Shown piece after piece: positions 9,990-18,792 of a stretch of 64,000 nucleotides of DNA. Under the pieces are notes generated by a model. That model was not told where the DNA came from and did no database searches. It worked only from the letters and a program-made list of their open reading frames with translations. Both the position numbers and the translations under genes were made by a program. Location of the stretch: positions 2,098,431-2,162,430 of the forward strand of contig NZ_JAICDG010000002.1 in NCBI RefSeq assembly GCF_022751215.1. The letters are read 5' to 3'. Numbering within the stretch: position 1 is the stretch's first letter; each line of letters starts with the position of its first letter. The DNA comes from Actinomadura terrae (lineage in GTDB: Bacteria; Actinomycetota; Actinomycetes; Streptosporangiales; Streptosporangiaceae).

Positions 9990-10409
9990 ATGACACTCGT
10001 CCGCGCCGCCGAGAGCCGCCGCACCGACACGCCGAACGGGACCATGACCACCTTCGCCACGCCGACCCAGGGCGGCGCGTCCGGCCTCGCCGTCTGGCGG
10101 GTCGACATGCTCGCGGGCAGGACGGGACCCCGGCACGCGTTCGACACCGAGCAGGTGTGGACTTTCCTGGAGGGCACCGCGACCATCGACCTGGACGGCC
10201 GCACGCTGGAGGCCGGGCCCGGCGACACCGTCGTGCTGCCCGCCGGCGCGCCGCGCCAGATGACCTCCCGGCCCGACGCCGGATTCACCGCCGTCGTCTC
10301 CGCGCCCGCCGGATGCCTCGCCTACGACCCCGACGCCGTCGTCGACCCGGACAAGTGCGACCTCGCGCCGCAGGGCGCCGAGCAGATCGTTCCACTCTGG
10401 GCGCGGTAG
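9990..10409 (+). CDS. Cupin domain-containing protein
   Basis: 139 residues with a single small beta-barrel. Cupin motif 1 is degenerate (GRTGPRHAFDTEQVWTFLEG) and motif 2 reads GPGDTVVLPAGAPRQMTS. One or two of the usual metal-binding His positions are present, so metal use is uncertain. The ATG at 9990 is preceded by AGGGGA. It is likely the target of the divergent MarR regulator. Substrate or enzymatic role is unknown; small cupins of this type are often dioxygenase-like or ligand-binding. Confidence 0.8.
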   Translation: MTLVRAAESRRTDTPNGTMTTFATPTQGGASGLAVWRVDMLAGRTGPRHAFDTEQVWTFLEGTATIDLDGRTLEAGPGDTVVLPAGAPRQMTSRPDAGFTAVVSAPAGCLAYDPDAVVDPDKCDLAPQGAEQIVPLWAR

Positions 10410-10416
10410 CGGTCGG

Positions 10417-11061
10417 TCAGGTGCCGAGGTAGGCGAGCACGGCCAGCACCCGGCGGTTGTCGTCCTCGGACGGGGGCAGTCCGAGCTTGCCGAAGATGCT
10501 GTTGGTGTGCTTGCTGATCGCCTTCTCGGTGACGAACAGCTGCCCGGCGATCGCGGCGTTCGAGCGGCCCTCGGCCATCAGCCCGAGCACCTCGCGCTCG
10601 CGGGGGGTCAGCGCCTGGAGCGGCTCCTCGCGGGCGTGCCGGGTGAGCAGCTGGGACACCACGTCCGGGTCGAGGGCCGTGCCGCCGCCCGCGACCCGGC
10701 GCACCGCGTCGACGAACTGCGCGACGTCGGACACGCGGTCCTTCAGCAGGTAGCCGATGCCGCCCGAGCTGTCGGACAGCAGCTCGCGCGCGTAGAGCTG
10801 CTCGACGTGCTGCGAGAGCACCAGCACCGGCAGCCCCGGCACCTGCTTGCGCGCCTCCAGCGCGGCGCGCAGGCCCTCGTCGGTGAAGGTCGGCGGGAGC
10901 CGGACGTCCACGACCGCGACGTCCGGACGGTGCGTGGTGAGCGCCCGCAGCAGCGACGGCCCGTTGTCCACGGCCTCGACGACCTCGAACCCGAACGCGC
11001 CCAGCAGGCGGATCAGCCCGTCTCGGAGGAGGGCAAGGTCTTCGGCGATGACAACGCGCAC
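10417..11061 (-). CDS. NarL/LuxR-type response regulator
   Basis: 214 residues. The receiver domain has acidic pocket AED near residue 7 and phospho-acceptor D52 in VAVVDVRLPP. A C-terminal LuxR HTH begins at LTPREREVLGLMAEGRSNAAIA (about 146-205). The GTG start lies inside the 3' end of the sensor kinase gene (49-base overlap), so translation is coupled. The recognition region has an unusual PPSEDDNRRV insertion after KLGL, where most NarL proteins read DDRRA; this variant is frequent in actinobacterial pairs with this sensor type. Targets are unknown. Confidence 0.92.
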   Translation of the reverse strand: MRVVIAEDLALLRDGLIRLLGAFGFEVVEAVDNGPSLLRALTTHRPDVAVVDVRLPPTFTDEGLRAALEARKQVPGLPVLVLSQHVEQLYARELLSDSSGGIGYLLKDRVSDVAQFVDAVRRVAGGGTALDPDVVSQLLTRHAREEPLQALTPREREVLGLMAEGRSNAAIAGQLFVTEKAISKHTNSIFGKLGLPPSEDDNRRVLAVLAYLGT

Positions 11062-12314
11062 GGCAGCTCCATGGTCACGATGGTCGGCCCGCCAACGGGA
11101 CTCGTGACCGCCATCGTCCCATCGAACGCCCCCAGCCTGCGCTCGATACCGCGCATGCCGCTGCCCTCGCCGGGATCGGCGCCGCCGGTCCCGTCGTCCC
11201 CGACGATCATCAGCAGCCGGTCGGAGGCGTACTCGATCTGGACCCAGGCGCGCGCCGCGCCCGAGTGCTTGACGACGTTCGCGAGGATCTCCGCGACCGC
11301 GAAGTAGGCCGCCGACTCGACCGGAGCGTCCGCCCGTCCCGGCAGGTCGATCCGCACGTCGACCGGCAGCGGGAGCGACAGCGCCAGCGCGCGGACGGCG
11401 CCGTCCAGGCCCCGCTCGGCCAGCACCGGCGGATGGATGCCCCGCACCAGGTCGCGCAGCTCGGTCAGCGCCGTGCCGCTGGACGCGCGCGCCTCGGCCA
11501 TCAGCCGCCGCGCGGTCTCGGGGTCGTGCTTCATCATCTCCTCGGCGAGCCCGATGCTCATGCTCAGCGCCACCAGCCGCGCCTGCGCGCCGTCGTGCAG
11601 GTCGCGCTCGATCCGGCGCAGCTCGGCGGCCGAGGCGTCCACCGTCTCCGACCGGGACTCCGAGAGCTGGCGCACCCGCTCGGTCAGCGCGCCCTTCGTC
11701 GGCGCCAGCAGCGACTGCGTGAACAGCGCGTGCGCCTTCAGGACCATCCCGCCGAGCGGCACCGACGCCACCGTGAGCGCGGCGCCCAGCACGACCGCGC
11801 CGACGACGCCGAGCACGCCGTAGTCGTTCACCATCCAGAACGGGCCCCAGCCGTACTCGGTGATCAGCGTCAGCCAGGGCGCCACGAACACGCCCTCCAG
11901 CCCGTACAGGGTCATGCCGCCCGCGAGCACACCCGCGACCAGCCCGAGCGGGACGTTGAGGATCACCCACAGCAGGTCGCGCCAGGTCGCCGGGTCGGTG
12001 AGCACCCAACGCAGGCGTCCGAACAGGCCGAGGCCCCCGGCCGGCTCGGGACGGTAGGGGACCGGGATCTGCACGCCCGACCACTCCGCCGCCCACGCGC
12101 GCTGCTGGTTCGCCACGCCGCGGATGCCCTGGATCGCGACCGGCGCCATCACGATCCCGAACCCGAGCGGGATGAACGCGATCGACAGCACGGTCAGGAT
12201 GAACAGCGGCAGGTTCGCCGCGTACGCCACGACGATCTGGATCAGGCTGCGGACGAAGTTGACGAGCGCCGTCCGCGCGCCCTCCGCGACGCGGTCGCCG
12301 AAACCCTCGCTCAC
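11013..12314 (-). CDS. Sensor histidine kinase with putative sensor domain (HisKA_3)
   Basis: 433 residues from a GTG preceded by GGAGGAGGAG; an in-frame ATG at 12350 is the less likely start. The N-terminal half has about four membrane segments and matches the actinobacterial 'putative sensor' module. The dimerisation and phospho-acceptor helix reads RRIERDLHDGAQARLV with H240. The N box is AEILANVVKHSG and the G box GDDGTGGADPGEGSGMRGIERR. It phosphorylates the overlapping downstream LuxR regulator. Sensing through the membrane, possibly envelope state, is inferred from the class. Confidence 0.92.
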   Translation of the reverse strand: MSEGFGDRVAEGARTALVNFVRSLIQIVVAYAANLPLFILTVLSIAFIPLGFGIVMAPVAIQGIRGVANQQRAWAAEWSGVQIPVPYRPEPAGGLGLFGRLRWVLTDPATWRDLLWVILNVPLGLVAGVLAGGMTLYGLEGVFVAPWLTLITEYGWGPFWMVNDYGVLGVVGAVVLGAALTVASVPLGGMVLKAHALFTQSLLAPTKGALTERVRQLSESRSETVDASAAELRRIERDLHDGAQARLVALSMSIGLAEEMMKHDPETARRLMAEARASSGTALTELRDLVRGIHPPVLAERGLDGAVRALALSLPLPVDVRIDLPGRADAPVESAAYFAVAEILANVVKHSGAARAWVQIEYASDRLLMIVGDDGTGGADPGEGSGMRGIERRLGAFDGTMAVTSPVGGPTIVTMELPCALSSPKTLPSSETG

Positions 12315-12545
12315 CTGGCTCCTCCTCCGGCCGCCAAGGGCCACCCCCATCCCAGTGTGCCCTTGCCCACCATTGTGGGTGCCGCTCGGACGCCGGGCGG
12401 TGGGCCTAGGCCCCCGCTTTCGCAGGGATCATGGGGGAGTTAACCCCACCACCGATGAAGTCCGTCGTCCGGGAGTGACAAGACAAGCGGCCCCGTTCCC
12501 TGGACAATGCTCAGCGATATCCAGGGGAGAAAGCGAATCCACGTT

Positions 12546-15173
12546 GTGACAGCCAGCACCAGCCAGACCGCGACCGACCAGACCGCCGCGAGCGGCCCGA
12601 CCACGGGGGACGAGGTCGTGGGGGACAAGCCCGTCGCAGGGGACAAGACCATCGAGGGGCCGCCGCCGATCACGCAGCGGATCGCCGGGGAGCTCGGCGT
12701 CCGCGAGGGGCAGGTGCGGGTCGCCGTCGACCTGCTCGACGGCGGGTCGACCGTCCCGTTCATCGCCCGCTACCGCAAGGAGGCGACCGGCGCCCTCGAC
12801 GACGCGCAGCTCCGCGCGCTGGAGGAGCGCCTGCGCTACCTCCGCGAGCTGGACGAGCGGCGCGCCGCGATCCTGGAGTCGATCGAGTCCCAGGGCAAGC
12901 TGACCGACGAGCTGCGCGCCCAGATCATGGCGGCCGACGCCAAGGCCCGGCTGGAGGACATCTACCTCCCGTACAAGCCCAAGCGGCGCACCAAGGCGCA
13001 GATCGCCCGCGAGGCCGGCCTCGAACCGCTCGCCGACCTGCTGCTGGGCGACCCGTCGCACGACCCGCACGAGGCCGCCGCGCCCTACGTCGACGCCGAG
13101 AAGGGCGTCGCCGACGCGGCCGCCGCGCTGGAGGGCGCCCGCGCCATCCTCGTCGAGCGCTTCGCCGAGGACGCCGACCTCATCGGCGCGCTCCGCGAGC
13201 GCATGTGGAAGCAGGGCCGGGTGGTCTCGCGGGTCCGCGAGGGCAAGGAGGAGACCGGCGCCAAGTTCGCCGACTACTTCGCCTTCGCCGAGCCGTTCGC
13301 GAAGCTGCCCTCGCACCGCGTCCTCGCGCTGTTCCGCGGCGAGAAGGAGGAGGTGCTCGACCTGGACCTGGAGCCCGAGGAGGCCCCGGACGAGGCCGGC
13401 GCCGCCGACCCGTCGGCGCGCAGCTCCTACGAGGTCGAGATCGCGCGCCGCTTCGACGTCGTCGACCAGGGGCGCCCGGCCGACAAGTGGCTGCGCGACG
13501 CCGTCCGGTGGGCCTGGCGCACGCGCATCCTCGTCCACCTCGGCATCGACATGCGCACCCGGCTCCGGCAGGAGGCCGAGGACGAGGCGGTCCGCGTGTT
13601 CGCCGCCAACCTCCGCGACCTGCTGCTCGCCGCGCCCGCCGGGACCCGCGCCACGATGGGCCTCGACCCCGGCCTGCGCACCGGCGTGAAGGTCGCCGTC
13701 GTGGACGCCACCGGCAAGGTCGTCGCGACCGACACGATCTACCCGCACGAGCCGCGCCGCAAGTGGGACGAGTCGATCGAGACGCTCGCCCGCCTCGCCC
13801 GCCAGCACAAGGTCGACCTCGTCTCGATCGGCAACGGCACCGCCTCCCGCGAGACCGACAAGCTCGCCGCCGACCTCATGGCCCGGCACCCCGACCTCGG
13901 GCTCACCAAGATCATGGTGTCGGAGGCGGGGGCGTCGGTGTACTCGGCGTCGGAGTACGCGGGACGCGAGCTGCCCGGCATGGACGTCTCGCTGCGCGGC
14001 GCCGTCTCCATCGCCCGCCGCCTCCAGGACCCGCTCGCCGAGCTCGTCAAGATCGACCCCAAGTCGATCGGCGTCGGCCAGTACCAGCACGACATCTCCG
14101 AGGTGAAGCTGTCGCGCTCGCTCGACGCCGTCGTGGAGGACTGCGTCAACGCGGTCGGCGTGGACGTCAACACCGCGTCCGCGCCGCTGCTCACGCGCGT
14201 GTCGGGCATCGGCGAGGGCCTCGCCGAGAACATCGTCGCGCACCGCGACGCCAACGGCCCGTTCCGCAGCCGCGGCGGCCTCAAGGACGTGCCGCGGCTC
14301 GGCCCGAAGGCGTTCGAGCAGTGCGCGGGCTTCCTGCGCATCCCCGGCGGCGACGACCCGCTGGACGCCTCCAGCGTGCACCCCGAGTCCTACCCGGTCG
14401 TCCGCCGCATCCTGGACGCGGCGGGCAACGACATCCGGGGCCTGATCGGCAACACCGCCGTGCTGCGCGGGCTCAAGCCCGCCGAGTTCGTGGACGACAC
14501 GTTCGGGCTGCCGACCGTCACCGACATCCTCGCCGAGCTGGAGAAGCCCGGCCGCGACCCGCGTCCGGCGTTCCGCACGGCGACGTTCAAGGAGGGCGTG
14601 GACAAGCTCTCCGACCTCGAACCCGGCATGGTGCTGGAGGGCGTCGTCACCAACGTGGCGGCGTTCGGCGCGTTCGTGGACGTCGGCGTCCACCAGGACG
14701 GGCTGGTGCACATCTCCGCGATGTCCAGCAAGTTCGTGTCCGACCCGCGCGAGGTCGTGAAGCCGGGCGACATCGTCCGCGTCAAGGTCCTGGACGTCGA
14801 CCTCCAGCGCAAGCGCATCTCCCTCACCCTCCGCCTGGACGAGGAGCGGAACCAGGGCGGCGATCGCAACCAGCCGTCCAACCGGGGCGGCGGACGCGGC
14901 AACGGCCGGGCCAACCAGAACGGCAACCAGAACGGCGGCGGCCAGCGCCGCAAGGGCGGACGAAGCGGCCAGGGCGGCCAAGGCGGTCAGGGTGGCCAAA
15001 GCGGCCAAGGCGGCCAGGGTGGCCAGGGCGGCCAGGGCGGACGAAATGGCCGGGGAGGACAAGGAGGTCAGCGCGGCCAAGGTGGCGGCCGTGGTGGAGG
15101 GGGCGGCGCGATGGCCGACGCGCTCCGCCGTGCCGGGCTCGACAAGGGCCTTCCGCCCAAAAAGAAGCGGTAA
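12546..15173 (+). CDS. tex: Tex-type S1 RNA-binding protein with Gly/Gln-rich tail
   Basis: 875 residues from the GTG at 12546; an in-frame ATG at 12507 is possible, but AGGGGAGAAAG lies between them. Tex acts in transcription and RNA metabolism. Order: helical Tex N-domain (VPFIARYRKEATG), YqgF-like domain starting MGLDPGLRTGVKVAVVD (about 370), HhH repeats (about 535-625, ending at RLGPKAFEQCAGFLRIPGG), and an S1 domain (about 690-763, GAFVDVGVHQDGLVHIS). The last roughly 105 residues form a basic low-complexity tail of repeated GGQ/GQGG with RGG triplets and a KKKR end, which E. coli or Pseudomonas Tex lacks. The tail is probably a disordered RNA-binding segment. It is a single gene after a convergent-free gap. 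Confidence 0.94.
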   Translation: MTASTSQTATDQTAASGPTTGDEVVGDKPVAGDKTIEGPPPITQRIAGELGVREGQVRVAVDLLDGGSTVPFIARYRKEATGALDDAQLRALEERLRYLRELDERRAAILESIESQGKLTDELRAQIMAADAKARLEDIYLPYKPKRRTKAQIAREAGLEPLADLLLGDPSHDPHEAAAPYVDAEKGVADAAAALEGARAILVERFAEDADLIGALRERMWKQGRVVSRVREGKEETGAKFADYFAFAEPFAKLPSHRVLALFRGEKEEVLDLDLEPEEAPDEAGAADPSARSSYEVEIARRFDVVDQGRPADKWLRDAVRWAWRTRILVHLGIDMRTRLRQEAEDEAVRVFAANLRDLLLAAPAGTRATMGLDPGLRTGVKVAVVDATGKVVATDTIYPHEPRRKWDESIETLARLARQHKVDLVSIGNGTASRETDKLAADLMARHPDLGLTKIMVSEAGASVYSASEYAGRELPGMDVSLRGAVSIARRLQDPLAELVKIDPKSIGVGQYQHDISEVKLSRSLDAVVEDCVNAVGVDVNTASAPLLTRVSGIGEGLAENIVAHRDANGPFRSRGGLKDVPRLGPKAFEQCAGFLRIPGGDDPLDASSVHPESYPVVRRILDAAGNDIRGLIGNTAVLRGLKPAEFVDDTFGLPTVTDILAELEKPGRDPRPAFRTATFKEGVDKLSDLEPGMVLEGVVTNVAAFGAFVDVGVHQDGLVHISAMSSKFVSDPREVVKPGDIVRVKVLDVDLQRKRISLTLRLDEERNQGGDRNQPSNRGGGRGNGRANQNGNQNGGGQRRKGGRSGQGGQGGQGGQSGQGGQGGQGGQGGRNGRGGQGGQRGQGGGRGGGGGAMADALRRAGLDKGLPPKKKR

Positions 15174-15312
15174 CCCGCCTGCACCGCATTGTCGACATGA
15201 AAACGACTGTTCTGTCCTCTGCCGGCCGTCTCGTGGCGCGATCGCGTCGCCGCGAGGCGGGTTTCTCGGGCGTTGTGCCCCACCGATGTCCGCAGACGTT
15301 GCCGGTACCCCA

Positions 15313-15318
15313 TAGACT
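15313..15318 (+). promoter_or_regulatory. Candidate -10 element of the trigger factor gene
   Basis: TAGACT matches the actinobacterial -10 consensus, about 120 bases upstream of tig. No convincing -35 is at 16-18 bases. The 265 bases between tex and tig hold no other clear feature. Confidence 0.35.
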
Positions 15319-15438
15319 TGGCCGCGCGAAGGCGCGGAGCCGCATTTCGGCATGCCCGCGCCACCTGAGAGACTGACTGGCTGAGCACGCGTCGAACGCC
15401 GCGGCCGAGACAGCGCCCGATCAAGGAGACCTACCCCA

Positions 15439-16947
15439 GTGAAGACCGATGTCGAGGAGCTGACCCCCACGCGGGTCAAGCTCACCGTCGAGGTTCCGTT
15501 CGACGAGCTCAAGCCGAACCTCGACAAGGCGTACAAGGAGATCTCGCAGCAGGTGCGGATCAAGGGCTTCCGGCCCGGCAAGGTCCCCGCCCCGCTGATC
15601 GACAAGTACGTCGGCCGGGGTGCGGTCCTGCAGGAGGCCGTCAACGACGCGCTTCCCGAGCTGTACGGACGCGCCGTCGAGGAGACCGAGATCTTCGTGC
15701 TCGGCCAGCCGGACGTCGAGGTCACCGAGCTCGACGACGGCAACCAGTTCGCCTTCACCGCCGAGGTGGACATCCGGCCCAAGTTCGAGGTGCCCGACTA
15801 CGACGGCCTGGAGGTCGTCGTCGAGGACGCCGAGGTCACCGACGAGCAGGTCGAGGAGACCGTCGGCAACCTGCGCGAGCGGTTCGCCTCGCTGACGACC
15901 GCCGAGCGGCCCGTCGAGGAGGGCGACTTCGCGACCGTCGACCTCGTCGCCGTGATCGACGGCGAGCGGGTCGAGGACGCCTCCACCTCCGGCTACTCCT
16001 ACGAGGTCGGCAGCGGGTCCGCCGTCGAGGGCCTGGACGAGGCGCTCACCGGCCTGTCCGCCGGCGAGGAGAAGACCTTCACCAGCACCCTGGCCGGCGG
16101 CGAGCACGCCGGCGAGGAGGCCGAGATCACGGTCACCGTGCAGAGCGTCAAGGTCAAGAACCTCCCCGACCTCGACGACGAGTTCGCGCAGCTCGCCAGC
16201 GAGTTCGACACGCTCGAGGAGCTGCGCGGGGACGTCCGCACCCGGCTCGGCCGCCAGGTCCGGCTCCAGCAGCTCTCCGACGCCCGCGACAAGGCGCTGG
16301 AGGCCCTGCTGGAGAAGGTCGACATCCCGCTCCCCGACAAGGTCGTGGAGGAGGAGGTCGGCCGCCGCAACCAGCAGCTCGAGCAGCAGTTGCAGATGGC
16401 GGGCATGACCCGGGCCGACTACCTCAAGGACGAGGAGAAGACCGAGGAGGAGTTCGACGCCGAGGTCGCCGACGCCGCGCGGCTCGCGGTCAAGGGCGGG
16501 TTCGTGCTCGACCAGCTCGCCGTCCAGGAGGAGCTGGGCGTCGAGAACGAGGAGCTCAGCGAGTACGTCGTCTCGCAGGCCATGCAGATGGGCGTGCAGC
16601 CGCAGCAGCTGGCCGAGTACCTCACCCAGAACAACCAGCTTCCCGCGATCGTCTCGGAGGTGCTGCGCAGCAAGGCGCTGAACCTCGTGGTCGAGCACGT
16701 CACGGTGAAGGACGAGTCCGGCAACGAGATCGACGTCGAGGCCGTCCAGCGGGAGCTGAACGGCGAGACGGGCGAGACCGTGGCCGCCGAGGACGCCGAC
16801 ACCGCCGAGTCCGCTGAGGTCGCCGAGGACGCTGAGGCTCCGGCGGCGGAGGAGTCCTCCACGGAGGAGGCCCCCGCCGCGGCTGAGGCCGCCGCTGAGG
16901 AGGCCCCGGCCGACAAGTCGGGCGATGAGGAGAAGAAGGACGCCTGA
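15439..16947 (+). CDS. tig: Trigger factor (ribosome-associated chaperone and prolyl isomerase)
   Basis: 502 residues. The N-terminal ribosome-binding domain carries the signature GFRPGKVPAPLI (normally GFRxGKxP). An FKBP-type isomerase domain follows (about 150-245, with GDFATVDLVAVIDGE), then the chaperone arms. The last 65 residues are a Glu/Ala-rich acidic tail typical of actinobacterial versions and are longer than E. coli needs (432). AAGGAGACC is ideally spaced for the GTG start. It heads the conserved tig-clpP1-clpP2-clpX order, although a terminator separates it from clpP1. Confidence 0.97.
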   Translation: MKTDVEELTPTRVKLTVEVPFDELKPNLDKAYKEISQQVRIKGFRPGKVPAPLIDKYVGRGAVLQEAVNDALPELYGRAVEETEIFVLGQPDVEVTELDDGNQFAFTAEVDIRPKFEVPDYDGLEVVVEDAEVTDEQVEETVGNLRERFASLTTAERPVEEGDFATVDLVAVIDGERVEDASTSGYSYEVGSGSAVEGLDEALTGLSAGEEKTFTSTLAGGEHAGEEAEITVTVQSVKVKNLPDLDDEFAQLASEFDTLEELRGDVRTRLGRQVRLQQLSDARDKALEALLEKVDIPLPDKVVEEEVGRRNQQLEQQLQMAGMTRADYLKDEEKTEEEFDAEVADAARLAVKGGFVLDQLAVQEELGVENEELSEYVVSQAMQMGVQPQQLAEYLTQNNQLPAIVSEVLRSKALNLVVEHVTVKDESGNEIDVEAVQRELNGETGETVAAEDADTAESAEVAEDAEAPAAEESSTEEAPAAAEAAAEEAPADKSGDEEKKDA

Positions 16948-16979
16948 CGTCTTCTCCGCCCGTTCCAGGGCATCGGACA

Positions 16980-17010
16980 CGCCCCGCATCCGGACTCCGG
17001 ATGCGGGGCG
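16980..17010 (+). terminator. Terminator after the trigger factor gene
   Basis: An almost perfect palindrome: 15-bp arms around one central base (16995), 32 bases after the stop codon and followed by TT. It separates tig from the clpP promoter. Confidence 0.82.
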
Positions 17011-17149
17011 TTCCCGTGTCCCGCCCCGTCCCGCACCCGTCCCGCGCCTGACTCGGGCGGGTCGCGGACAGAACACAGACAGGTCCGGGGCGTGTCGCGG
17101 GTGTGTCGCGCCCGCGTCCGGGGAGATCGTGACGGGGCGGGTGCCGCCC

Positions 17150-17167
17150 GGATACGCCCCTGGCGAA
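17150..17167 (+). promoter_or_regulatory. Candidate ClgR box upstream of clpP1
   Basis: ATACGCCCCTGGCGAAAA contains CGC-N5-GCG with partial flanking symmetry, the core of ClgR sites known to activate clp genes in Streptomyces, Corynebacterium and Mycobacterium. It lies about 90 bases upstream of clpP1. The match is by eye only. Confidence 0.45.
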
Positions 17168-17253
17168 AAGGCGGCCCCACGGGCTTGGCCAGGCCCCTGA
17201 GCGCGTTAATGTCCAATCATCCGAACCGATTAAAAGGACCGGAGGAACACCCG

Positions 17254-17892
17254 GTGAGCATGCCTCCGACTTTCGACGAGTCGTCGCGGATCCAGGCGCG
17301 GGTCGCCGAGGCGCCCCTGTTGCCTCTGGGCGACCAGCTGTTCCAGCGGCTGCTGCGCGAGCGCATCGTCTTCCTCGGCCAGCAGGTCGACGACGACATC
17401 GCCAACCGCATCTGCGCCGAGCTTCTGCTGCTGTCGGCCGAGGACGGCCGCCGCGACATCACGATCTACATCAACTCGCCCGGCGGCTCGGTCACGGCCG
17501 GCATGGCGATCTACGACATCATGCAGTACGTCCCGAACGACATCGTCACGGTCGGGATGGGTCTGGCCGCGTCGATGGGCCAGTTCCTGCTCTGCGCGGG
17601 GACCACCGGCAAGCGCTACGCGCTGCCGCACGCGCGCATCATGATGCACCAGCCGTCCGGCGGCATCGGCGGCACGGCCTCCGACATCAAGATCCAGGCC
17701 GAGCAGATGCTGTACGTCAAGAAGACGCTCGCCGAGAAGATCGCCGAACACACCGGCCAGCCGCTCGACCAGATCGAGCGCGACTCCGACCGGGACCGCT
17801 GGTTCACCGCCGACGAGGCCAAGGACTACGGGTTCGTTGACCACGTGGTGCTCAGTGCCACCCAGGTGCCCTCCGAGGGCACCGTCTCCTGA
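17254..17892 (+). CDS. clpP1: ATP-dependent Clp protease proteolytic subunit 1
   Basis: 212 residues from the GTG preceded by GGAGG; an ATG six bases later is an alternative. It is a serine protease of the S14 family that forms a mixed tetradecamer with ClpP2 in actinobacteria. Catalytic Ser107 is in GLAASMGQ and His132 in ARIMMHQPSGG, with the Asp in the DRDRWF segment. The INSPGGSV oxyanion loop is present. Thirty bases separate it from clpP2, so they form one operon. A possible ClgR box lies upstream. Confidence 0.97.
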   Translation: MSMPPTFDESSRIQARVAEAPLLPLGDQLFQRLLRERIVFLGQQVDDDIANRICAELLLLSAEDGRRDITIYINSPGGSVTAGMAIYDIMQYVPNDIVTVGMGLAASMGQFLLCAGTTGKRYALPHARIMMHQPSGGIGGTASDIKIQAEQMLYVKKTLAEKIAEHTGQPLDQIERDSDRDRWFTADEAKDYGFVDHVVLSATQVPSEGTVS

Positions 17893-17921
17893 CGACCCGA
17901 ACCACCAATCGGAGGCACACA

Positions 17922-18617
17922 GTGAGCGACCTCATCCGACCCGGTTACACCGATCTCACCCGGCCGGGCATCCAGGCGGGCGGGAGCCCGACCCCGGTCG
18001 ACAACCGCTACATCATCCCGTCCTTCGTCGAGCGCACCACGTACGGGGTCAAGGAGATGAACCCGTACAACAAGCTCTTCGAGGAGCGGATCATCTTCCT
18101 CGGCGTGCAGATCGACGACGCGTCCGCCAACGACGTGATGGCCCAGCTGATCACGCTGGAGTCGATCGACCCGGACCGCGACATCAGCATCTACATCAAC
18201 TCGCCCGGCGGCTCGTTCACGGCGATGACGGCGATCTACGACACGATGCAGTTCGTCAAGCCCGACGTGCAGACGGTGTGCATCGGCCAGGCCGCCTCCG
18301 CCGCCGCGGTGCTGCTGGCCGCCGGCACGAAGGGCAAGCGGGCGGCGCTGCCGAACTCGCGGATCCTGATCCACCAGCCCGCCACCGAGGGCACCTACGG
18401 GCAGTCCAGCGACATCGAGATCCAGGCGCGCGAGATCATGCGGATCCGCGAACTGCTGGAGAGCATCCTCGCCGAGCACAGCGGCAGGAGCATCGACGAC
18501 GTCCGCCGCGATATCGAGCGCGACAAGATCCTGACGGCGGACGAGGCGAAGGACTACGGTCTGATCGACGATGTCTTCGTCAGCAGGAAGCGCAAGGCCG
18601 AGGTAGTGTCGTCCTGA
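17922..18617 (+). CDS. clpP2: ATP-dependent Clp protease proteolytic subunit 2
   Basis: 231 residues, longer at the N terminus than ClpP1. Ser126 lies in IGQAASAAAV and His151 in ILIHQPA. INSPGGSFTAM is conserved. Its sequence differs clearly from ClpP1, as expected for the two-subunit actinobacterial protease. GGAGG precedes the GTG start. It is the second gene of the clpP operon; clpX follows after 175 bases and may have its own promoter. Confidence 0.97.
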   Translation: MSDLIRPGYTDLTRPGIQAGGSPTPVDNRYIIPSFVERTTYGVKEMNPYNKLFEERIIFLGVQIDDASANDVMAQLITLESIDPDRDISIYINSPGGSFTAMTAIYDTMQFVKPDVQTVCIGQAASAAAVLLAAGTKGKRAALPNSRILIHQPATEGTYGQSSDIEIQAREIMRIRELLESILAEHSGRSIDDVRRDIERDKILTADEAKDYGLIDDVFVSRKRKAEVVSS

Positions 18618-18792
18618 GACGACACGAGGACGAGGGAGTCCCCCAGCCCGGTCGCGTCATACTTCCGGGCGAGGGGCTCACCTAGTCCGTTGGAGGCGGT
18701 AACGTCGAGTCCAACGTCGAGAGCCTTCGGGACGCAACCGAGCTGCGCCGCATCCTCTCAGGCGCGCGGCCCCACGAAAAGGAGACAGTTGG

